Assembly: GCA_020217035.1 (NCBI GenBank)
Contig: JAIWOG010000186.1
Location: 1-12,763 of the forward strand
DNA length: 12,763 bases
Origin: Magnetospirillum sp.
Lineage (GTDB): Bacteria > Pseudomonadota > Alphaproteobacteria > Rhodospirillales > Magnetospirillaceae
Direction: 5' to 3'
Under the pieces are notes generated by a model. The model ran no database searches. It saw nothing but the letters and a program-made list of their open reading frames with translations, and was not told the origin of the DNA. The position numbers and the translations under genes are program-made. Of this stretch, positions 8,030 to 12,763 are shown piece after piece; the stretch's first letter is position 1; every line of letters starts with the position of its first letter.

Positions 8030-8164
8030 CAGCCCGCCTATCCCGACGAGCTGCTGTACAGCCTTCTGGTGCGCTTCTACCGCCATGTGTGTGAAACCAG
8101 CCCCAAGCGGACGCTGGATGTGCTGTTCGGCAATCGCTCGGTGCGGGCGGGCGTGCTGCTCCAG
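8030..8164 (+). pseudogene. N-terminal fragment of a TnsD/TniQ-family transposition targeting protein
   Basis: 45 codons read PAYPDELLYSLLVRFYRHV followed by SPKRTLDVLFGNRSVRAGVLL. This is the hallmark start of TniQ-domain proteins such as TnsD (P-x-P-D-E-L-L-Y-S-x-x-A-R, then SPK-x-T-L-x-x-L-F-G). TnsD/TniQ proteins direct Tn7-like transposons or CRISPR-associated transposons to their targets. Only the beginning is present: homology stops at about 8164, and no start codon is evident at 8030, where the sequence joins the truncated transposase. No zinc-finger cysteines or DNA-binding domain follow in this window. It is a relic of a Tn7-like element, present either in the donor of this block or as an earlier insertion. 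Confidence 0.75.
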
Positions 8165-8190
8165 GCCAGCACAGCTCCGCCTCCTTCGCC

Positions 8191-8364
8191 GTGTCGGTGT
8201 GCCGGAAAATCATTGACCCAGTTGGGCCATTTGTGCTGGCGGCGCCATGGCGTTCTCATACCCTGCTCGGCGATTTTCATCGCCAGTGCGGATTTTTCCT
8301 GCTTGACTTTATGGAACGCGATAAACAACTTCCAGCGTCTATCTCCTGGGAAAAGCATCTATGA
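8191..8364 (+). pseudogene. Possible C-terminal remnant of an unknown gene upstream of the radical SAM gene
   Basis: A frame running to a TGA at 8362-8364 ends in GDFHRQCGFFLLDFMERDKQ and overlaps the radical SAM start as ATGA. That overlap is what one expects for the tail of the preceding operon gene whose 5' part was lost at the junction with the TniQ fragment. No family is recognised. The opposite strand is also open (8358 down to about 8200, RWKLFIAFHKVKQEKSALAM and on) with slightly better third-position GC, so the coding strand is not certain. Nothing else was recognised between 8165 and 8360; there is no clear promoter for the downstream cassette. Confidence 0.3.
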
Positions 8365-9575
8365 ATGCATTGTCCGATCTGCTGTCCAGTCCCCATCTGC
8401 GGCGTCTAGCGCGGAGTACGCCTGGCTACTACACGGTGAAGAATTCTGTGCGCAACCTGCGCAACGCCGTGCGCCGGTCGGATCATTATGCGGCTGCGGC
8501 CATGGCGGCACTGGATAGGCCGCTTGTTCCGGTTCCGGTCAAGCTTGACCGCCCCCGCGCGGCGGCCATTGAGATCACCAACGCCTGCAACTTGAATTGC
8601 CGCATGTGCAACACCAAGATGCAAAGCCGCGACATGGGGCTGATCTCGAAGAAGGATTTCGAGCACCTCATCCTTGGGCTCAAGAAGGTCGGCATCCTTT
8701 CGGCCGATCTGCATACGGTGGGTGAAACTTTCGTTCATAAAGGGCTGGGCGATTTGGTGGAAATCGCCTGTCGCAACGATTTCGGCGTTGGCATCAGCAC
8801 CAATGCCCAGTTCCCCGACAAGCTGCGGGAACTTCATAGCCGCTTTCCGTTCGTGGCCAATTCCTTCCGCTTTTCAATCGACGGCGCCAGCAAGGAGACC
8901 TTCGAGTTCATCCGAGTGGGGGCCTCCTGGGAAAGCCTGATGGAAAGCTTGGAAACGGTCAGGGACATCAATCATGGGAAGATCAATCGTAACATCAGCC
9001 TGACCATCGATTCCATCCTGTGCATGGCCAATGTGGGCGAAGTGGCACAGTATTTCGAAGTCTTCAGCCCCTACGTCTGGCCCGAACACATCCGTTTCGG
9101 CTTGGTCAACGGCCTTTCGCCGGATCCTTCGTTCTTTCGGCAGATGCTCCCCTTCACCAACCTCGTTCGGGCAGCGGCCCCCTGTTCGCTGCCCTTCACC
9201 GGCATTTGGTTCACCTATGACGGCAGGGCGACCACCTGCTGTCGCGATTACGACGCCGAACTGACCATCGGCGACGCCCTGTCACAGGACGTCATGGAAA
9301 TCTGGGACGGCGCTCCGGCCAAGAGAATGCGCGAAGCCCAGCTCACGGGCATTGATCTCCCCAAGCCGTGCCAGAATTGCGACCGTCCTTATCATTTCGC
9401 GGACACCGTGGCCAATTGCTACATCCACCATCTCCGTCTCAACGGTAGCCGGCTAACCTCGGCGGCCTTCGGAGAGAAGATCCTGTCCCTGCTGGCATCC
9501 ATGGACGAAGCCATGGCTAGCAAGGACATGGAATTGCTGCGCAAGCGGGTGGCGGCGGCTTTCCGTGGGGCTTGA
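8361..9575 (+). CDS. Radical SAM protein with SPASM-type C-terminal cysteine cluster
   Basis: The 404-residue protein binds a 4Fe-4S cluster through C76, C80 and C83 (ITNACNLNCRMCN) to cleave S-adenosylmethionine. Other radical SAM landmarks are VGETF (120-124, in place of GGEP) and SIDGASKETFEFIRVG (172-187). The C-terminal region has cysteines at 275, 293, 294, 337, 340 and 353 (TTCCRDYD, CQNCDRPYHFADTVANC), in the pattern of a SPASM auxiliary-cluster domain, with LTIGDALSQDVMEIWDG (301-317) between them. SPASM enzymes modify peptides, or carbohydrates and other small substrates; the substrate here is unknown. The ATG at 8361 has GGGAAAAG about 7 nt upstream. The gene stands at the head of an apparently coupled three-gene cassette; a membrane glycosyltransferase follows, suggesting an envelope or glycan role. 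Confidence 0.9.
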   Translation: MNALSDLLSSPHLRRLARSTPGYYTVKNSVRNLRNAVRRSDHYAAAAMAALDRPLVPVPVKLDRPRAAAIEITNACNLNCRMCNTKMQSRDMGLISKKDFEHLILGLKKVGILSADLHTVGETFVHKGLGDLVEIACRNDFGVGISTNAQFPDKLRELHSRFPFVANSFRFSIDGASKETFEFIRVGASWESLMESLETVRDINHGKINRNISLTIDSILCMANVGEVAQYFEVFSPYVWPEHIRFGLVNGLSPDPSFFRQMLPFTNLVRAAAPCSLPFTGIWFTYDGRATTCCRDYDAELTIGDALSQDVMEIWDGAPAKRMREAQLTGIDLPKPCQNCDRPYHFADTVANCYIHHLRLNGSRLTSAAFGEKILSLLASMDEAMASKDMELLRKRVAAAFRGA

Positions 9576-9579
9576 CCGA

Positions 9580-9711
9580 ATGAAGCCTGTCATAATTGCG
9601 CTGATGTGGACGTGGGTCGTTCTGACGAGTTATTACGCGGAAAACTACAGTTATTACGTAAACAAGGCATCGTTGTATCTTGGGATTGTCTTCAGCAAAA
9701 TATTCTCATGA
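9580..9711 (+). CDS. 43-residue membrane peptide bridging the radical SAM and glycosyltransferase genes
   Basis: The ATG lies 4 nt after the radical SAM stop and the TGA overlaps the next ATG (ATGA at 9708-9711). The peptide starts MKPVIIALMWTWVVLTSYY, a single hydrophobic segment of about 16 residues, followed by a Tyr/Ser/Asn-rich part with a repeated SYY and the end GIVFSKIFS. A GGGG run lies about 10 nt before the ATG, inside the 3' end of the preceding gene. A perfect 10-bp repeat, AGTTATTACG, occurs 21 bp apart (9628-9637, 9649-9658). The stretch is AT-rich relative to its neighbours. It could be a small subunit or leader that couples translation of the large membrane protein; function unknown. 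The exact tiling of start and stop is the main evidence. Confidence 0.55.
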   Translation: MKPVIIALMWTWVVLTSYYAENYSYYVNKASLYLGIVFSKIFS

Positions 9712-11651
9712 CGACGCTGGCCAATGTCATGTTTGCCATTTGCCTTTCGGGTGTCTGCCTTGGGATGGGTGGATACTTTGTGCGGCAACTTGATTCGCGC
9801 CGGATTCTGGATCCGGTCGAAGCTCTTTCGTCGGCGTTCGTCATCGGTTCGATGCTTGTCGCCTTCGCGGTGTGGGCCGTGGGCGTTTTTCGACTTGACG
9901 GGCTCAGCATGGCCGTCACGTCGGTGGTCCTCGGCTTCGTTGCCTTGCCAGGGATGCGGATGCGATGGGCCTGTTTTTCGCGGCCCGTCTTCTCGACGTC
10001 CCAACTTTGCTTGGTCTGGCTGATCGCCTTACTCGCCGTGGCCAATATTCTGGGAGCGCTCGCTCCTCCCAGCGACTTCGACAGTTTGAACTACCACCTC
10101 AGCCTTCCAAGGCGGGACCTTGAATTAGGGCGAATCGAAGCAACGCCTGGCATGGTGTTCTCGTTCTTCCCGCCACTGGTGGAGATGTTGGCGCGGCTTG
10201 GGATGGCCTTGGTTGACGACCGGACGCCCCAGATTGCCCACGCGCTGTTCGGGCTGGCTGCATCTGGCATAACCTATGCTATTGGGCGCCGTTGGGGCGG
10301 AAGCAGGACGACGGGCTTGGTGGCAGCAGCCATTTTCCTTTCCGTGCGGGGGGTCGTCTGGGAGAGTGGCACGGCGCAGGTGGAATTGGCATTGGCCGCA
10401 GCATTTGGCGGTGTGCTGCTTACGTATCGCCTGGGGCTCGACAACCGGTCTCCGGGGCTATTTGTTCTTGCCGGCTTGCTCCTGGGCGCAGCGGCCAACA
10501 TCAAATATATCGCGTTTGTCTTTGCCCTTGGGTTGGGGGCGGTCATGTTGTGGGACCTGTTCCGCCGGCGAATTACGCCGTTCATGTTTTTCGTTGTCCC
10601 GGTTGTAACCCTTGCACTACTTCTTCCGCTGCTGGCGCAGAACGCCTTGGGGACCGGGAACCCTGTCTTCCCCCTTTTCCACGACAAGGTTGTTGCGGAC
10701 GCCATCAATCCCTACGAAGGGATGGGAGAGATTTTCGGCCGCGAACGGTCCTTGTTGAATCTTTTGCGAGGCCCTTGGGACGTCTTCATCGTTCCCACAT
10801 GGTATTTCGACGGACAGGTTTTCGGGCCGCCCATCATCTTGGCTTTCCTTCCCGTCGTCTTCTTGCTGGGCCGGGGCATGGGCGGTTGGTGGCGTGAATG
10901 GACGGTCATGGCCGTCTATTACGTGGTCTGGTATTACGTGCTCTCGCAGCAGATCAGGTTTTTCCTGCCGGTGCTGCCGGTGCTGTGCGCCTTGACGGCC
11001 ATGGGAATTTGGCTGCTTTGGGACCAGACGAAGACGCGGCCCTGGTGCCGCCGCGCCATGCTTGCCGTGCTTGTCGTTTTCTCTCTCAATCAAGCCCTGT
11101 TCGTGGGCATTTACGGGTTATTGCGTTACCCGGCGGCGCTCGGCTTGCAATCACGTGATGCCTACCTGTCCAGCACTCTGAATGGTGGTTTGCACGAGGA
11201 TGTCTGCCGCGAGGTGTCCGAGCGGCTGAGGCCCGGCGAACGCTATATCGCGGTCCTGGACATGTATCCGCATTTCTGTCCCCAACTGCCGATGATCGCC
11301 AATTTCCTGGATGACGAGAGGCCGCAGGCCCTTAGTCGCCACTTGCCGCCGCTCACCCGCCAGCGGCTGATCGACGCGATGCGGAGCGATAATGTTGCGC
11401 TGGTGGTGGTGCTTTCAGCCATCGATGCGCGGGCAAGCGGCATCGGCGTGGCCTCGCAAGAAACACCCGATCTCGGCGCCCAGCGTCTCGGCAAGCCCCT
11501 GATCCCCGCCCTGGAAACCCTGCGTCCGTTGGTGGCGGGGCGCCGCGCCGTCATCTATGACGGCCGCCAAGTGCTGGAGGAATTGGAGCGCCTGGAGCGG
11601 CGGGACACATCGGCTGTCCCTGCGGAATCAAAATCCTGGCGCACTGAATAG
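9708..11651 (+). CDS. GT-C-fold integral membrane glycosyltransferase (ArnT/PMT/GT39-like)
   Basis: The 647-residue protein has about ten to twelve membrane segments over residues 1-475 and a soluble C-terminal domain of about 170 residues. The first large loop has PPSDFDSLNYHLSLPRRDLELGR (120-142), the acidic motif plus helix typical of GT-C enzymes that take sugars from polyprenyl-phosphate donors. SQQIRFFLPVLPVLCAL (413-429) is the usual late membrane signature. The C-terminal part (about 495-640: RLRPGERYIAVLDMYPHFCPQ and on) is a periplasmic-type domain. The acceptor is unknown. The ATG at 9708 was chosen because it overlaps the stop of the 43-residue gene; an in-frame GTG at 9606 would give an atypical polar extension. 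It follows the radical SAM gene in the same cassette. Third-position GC is lower than in the flanking chromosomal genes, suggesting transfer. Confidence 0.85.
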   Translation: MTTLANVMFAICLSGVCLGMGGYFVRQLDSRRILDPVEALSSAFVIGSMLVAFAVWAVGVFRLDGLSMAVTSVVLGFVALPGMRMRWACFSRPVFSTSQLCLVWLIALLAVANILGALAPPSDFDSLNYHLSLPRRDLELGRIEATPGMVFSFFPPLVEMLARLGMALVDDRTPQIAHALFGLAASGITYAIGRRWGGSRTTGLVAAAIFLSVRGVVWESGTAQVELALAAAFGGVLLTYRLGLDNRSPGLFVLAGLLLGAAANIKYIAFVFALGLGAVMLWDLFRRRITPFMFFVVPVVTLALLLPLLAQNALGTGNPVFPLFHDKVVADAINPYEGMGEIFGRERSLLNLLRGPWDVFIVPTWYFDGQVFGPPIILAFLPVVFLLGRGMGGWWREWTVMAVYYVVWYYVLSQQIRFFLPVLPVLCALTAMGIWLLWDQTKTRPWCRRAMLAVLVVFSLNQALFVGIYGLLRYPAALGLQSRDAYLSSTLNGGLHEDVCREVSERLRPGERYIAVLDMYPHFCPQLPMIANFLDDERPQALSRHLPPLTRQRLIDAMRSDNVALVVVLSAIDARASGIGVASQETPDLGAQRLGKPLIPALETLRPLVAGRRAVIYDGRQVLEELERLERRDTSAVPAESKSWRTE

Positions 11652-11660
11652 AGGATGTCG

Positions 11661-11681
11661 CCGGCTCGTTTCGAGCGCCGG
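11661..11681 (+). terminator. Possible hairpin terminator after the cassette
   Basis: Ten bases after the glycosyltransferase stop, CCGGCTCG and CGAG(CG)CCGG can pair around a TTT loop, with a 2-nt bulge. No T-tract follows, so intrinsic termination would be inefficient; the fold could also be an mRNA 3'-end stabiliser. Confidence 0.3.
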
Positions 11682-12028
11682 ATTGTATGGCTGAACTGCG
11701 TCACTCCGTTGGGTCCAGTGCCAGGAACAGGCGCCAGCCGCCGGGTTCCATCGGCGGCGAGTGGTGCGGCAGACCGCCGCCCCGATGGGCCGGCCAAGCC
11801 TTCCATTACGCGCATCCGCTCGTCCTTGACGGTGATCAGAAGGCGCAAGGCGTCGTGGGGGCACGGCATTTCGTCGGCGAAGGCGGTTGTCCTCACAATC
11901 TGGTGGAAGCGTGGGCGCGGTTCGGCCTTTCCGAGCGCGGCGGCTAGACTTATGTCCGTTTTGGATCTGCCAAGGCATGAATTACCATCGCGCTTTCAAC
12001 GGAAAGTGCTTAATCAGGGGATGTGTTA

Positions 12029-12045
12029 GAGTCCGTTTGAGAATG
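12029..12045 (+). repeat. Possible trace of a second IS5-group end
   Basis: GAGTCCGTTTGAGAATG, preceded by TTA, resembles ends of IS1031/IS427-type elements (GAG-x-C-x-GTTTGA after a TNA target). It lies 35 bp inside the right inverted repeat (12080-12106) and has no partner within the window. The resemblance is from memory of the family; it may be chance. Confidence 0.2.
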
Positions 12046-12079
12046 TCAGGGGTGGCTGATCCTGCGGACAAGCAGATTT

Positions 12080-12106
12080 TCCCATGGATTTGAATGAGTC
12101 CACTAC
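12080..12106 (-). repeat. Right terminal inverted repeat of IS5-family element
   Basis: Inverted partner of 7530-7556 (22 of 27 bases, 13-base identical core TTTGAATGAGTCC at 12089-12101). In an intact copy the transposase start would follow within about 100 bp on the minus strand; here a frame beginning MGKSACPQ stops after 19 codons. Confidence 0.85.
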
Positions 12107-12110
12107 CTAG
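12107..12110. repeat. Target-site duplication CTAG, right copy
   Basis: CTAG directly follows the right inverted repeat and matches 7526-7529. Its first three bases are the complement of the TAG stop codon of the GGDEF gene, so the insertion fell exactly at the end of that gene and preserved its stop. Confidence 0.6.
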
Positions 12111-12763
12111 GGTGTGCCGACGCTGACCAGCGACGCCGAGGCCACGCGGTTCGGCGACTTCTTCGCCGACTTCTTCAATTCGGCGATCAGTTGGCTGACG
12201 TCGTCCACGCTGAACAGCGGCCGACCGGCCGGCAGGTGGACGATGGCGGCCGACACCGTCATCAACGGGAAACGCACGATGTTGCCGACCCGGTCTTGGC
12301 CGACGATATGGCCCTGACGCCGCGTCTCGTCGTCATAGAAGCTTTCCACGTCACGGGCAAAGGCGGTGCACAAATCGGACGCCACCCGCAGGGATTCCTC
12401 GAACCCCATGCGCCGGAAGCCGCCGAAGAAGTCGTCGCCACCCACATGGGCGGGAAAGCTGGTGTCGCGCGGCAACGCCTTGGCCAGCAGTTCGGCGAAC
12501 AACAAGATGGCGCGGTCGCCCAAGCGGAAGCCGTATTTGTCGTTGAACGGCTTGAAGTTGTCGAAGTCGAAATAAGCCAACACGTATTCCACGTCGGTGG
12601 CGCCCAAGGCTTCCGACACGTATTCGTGGATCAGGTTGTTGCCGGCCAGCTTGGTCAGCGGGTTCTGGTCGCGCGCCGCCGCCAGGTTCTTTTCGTTGAT
12701 GACGCGCAGCAGCGAATGGGCCGACAGGAAGCCCACATACTTCATGTCGTCGACGATGATGAT
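12107..12763 (-). CDS. GGDEF-domain protein with degenerate GGDDF motif, C-terminal part (cut by window edge)
   Basis: 218 codons are visible; the frame is open through the right edge (IIIVDD before the first internal Met), so the start lies outside. The visible part begins with a helix, FLSAHSLLRVINEKNLAAAR, joined to a GGDEF domain through NPLTKLAGNN. Landmarks are YFDFDNFKPFNDKYGFRLGD (metal-binding Asp) and HVGGDDFFGGF in the active-site loop. The motif is GGDDF rather than GGDEF. The place of the inhibitory RxxD site nine bases of protein earlier reads RDTS, so product inhibition is probably lost. This linker type is common in EAL-CBS-GGDEF proteins, where the GGDEF part often regulates rather than makes cyclic di-GMP. 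Whether it has cyclase activity is open. The gene ends at the IS target site. Confidence 0.88.
   Translation of the reverse strand: MIIVDDMKYVGFLSAHSLLRVINEKNLAAARDQNPLTKLAGNNLIHEYVSEALGATDVEYVLAYFDFDNFKPFNDKYGFRLGDRAILLFAELLAKALPRDTSFPAHVGGDDFFGGFRRMGFEESLRVASDLCTAFARDVESFYDDETRRQGHIVGQDRVGNIVRFPLMTVSAAIVHLPAGRPLFSVDDVSQLIAELKKSAKKSPNRVASASLVSVGTP

Larger units (their letters stand above)
11652..12079. other. Unexplained 0.4-kb stretch between the cassette and the right IS end
   Basis: No gene can be called with confidence. On the minus strand a frame open from about 11990 down to 11555 has coding-like third positions over about 11800-11970 and reads AFADEMPCPHDALRLLITVK (about 11830-11890). 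It lacks a good start codon and ribosome-binding site and continues antisense into the glycosyltransferase end. A plus-strand frame at 11687-11947 is also open (86 codons) but resembles nothing known. The stretch most likely carries a fragment of another gene. The IS transposase N-terminus, expected here if the IS had merely been split, was not recognised. Confidence 0.4.
7530..12106. mobile_element. 4.6-kb IS5-family-bounded mobile block carrying a radical SAM/glycosyltransferase cassette
   Basis: Two inverted repeats of the same IS427-like type, 4.5 kb apart and flanked by CTAG on both sides, bound this segment. An ordinary element of this type is about 0.8-0.9 kb. Here the transposase retains only its C-terminal half next to the left end, while the right end keeps little more than its inverted repeat. 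Between them lie a TnsD/TniQ fragment, an unresolved junction, three intact cargo genes and an unexplained 0.4-kb stretch. Either other DNA was inserted into a former IS copy, or the ends were recruited as a cargo-carrying unit. Its own transposase is broken, so movement would need an intact copy elsewhere. Confidence 0.7.

Noticed and set aside
8285..8330. Promoter for the radical SAM cassette (TTGACT near 8304 with GATAAA)
   Set aside because: The boxes are only 11 nt apart and no -10 lies at proper spacing.
9606..9707. Earlier GTG start for the glycosyltransferase
   Set aside because: It would add 34 polar residues not expected before the first membrane helix and would overlap the 43-codon gene; the ATG at 9708 fits the ATGA coupling.
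7530..12106. Active Tn7-like or CRISPR-associated transposon
   Set aside because: Only a 45-codon TniQ fragment is present; no TnsA/B/C, Cas genes or Tn7-type ends were found.
1..12763. CRISPR array, tRNA or rRNA gene
   Set aside because: No regularly spaced repeats of the CRISPR type and no tRNA- or rRNA-like sequence were seen on either strand.

Overview
The window looks like a chromosomal segment of a high-GC alphaproteobacterium. The strong G/C bias at third codon positions, a glycogen branching/debranching pair, a Tat-exported MsrP/MsrQ pair and a DUF898/M48 pair fit Rhodospirillales, and Magnetospirillum-like organisms in particular. That placement is inference from gene style; no rRNA or other marker gene is present.

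Layout. (1) 1-2464, minus strand: the 5' end of glgX (cut by the window edge) preceded by a complete glgB, a glycogen-metabolism operon. (2) 2672-2949: a small two-helix membrane protein on the plus strand, closed by a strong terminator whose A- and T-tracts let it serve both strands. (3) 2947-4911, minus strand: msrP-msrQ (periplasmic methionine sulfoxide repair), then a secreted four-cysteine protein 7 nt after msrQ. (4) 5059-7176, plus strand: a DUF898 membrane protein and an M48 metalloprotease. The protease gene overlaps, tail to tail, a small one-helix protein gene (7146-7379, minus) that has a tandem hexamer repeat upstream. (5) 7530-12106: a 4.6-kb foreign block bounded by 27-bp terminal inverted repeats of an IS5-family (IS427-like) element and flanked by CTAG on both sides. 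(6) 12107-12763, minus strand: the C-terminal part of a GGDEF-domain protein whose stop codon lies in the right-hand CTAG.

The 4.6-kb block is the most unusual part. Its left end holds a decayed transposase (N-terminal half missing, two frame breaks). Next come a 45-codon piece of a TnsD/TniQ-type targeting protein and an unresolved junction. After that an apparently intact plus-strand cassette follows: a radical SAM/SPASM protein, an untracked 43-codon membrane peptide gene, and a 647-residue GT-C-type membrane glycosyltransferase. The three genes are spaced 4 nt apart or overlap as ATGA, which suggests translational coupling. The cassette's substrate is unknown; modification of a surface polymer or envelope glycan is the simplest guess.

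Before the insertion, the 77-residue protein gene and the GGDEF gene were probably neighbours, separated by about 150 bp.
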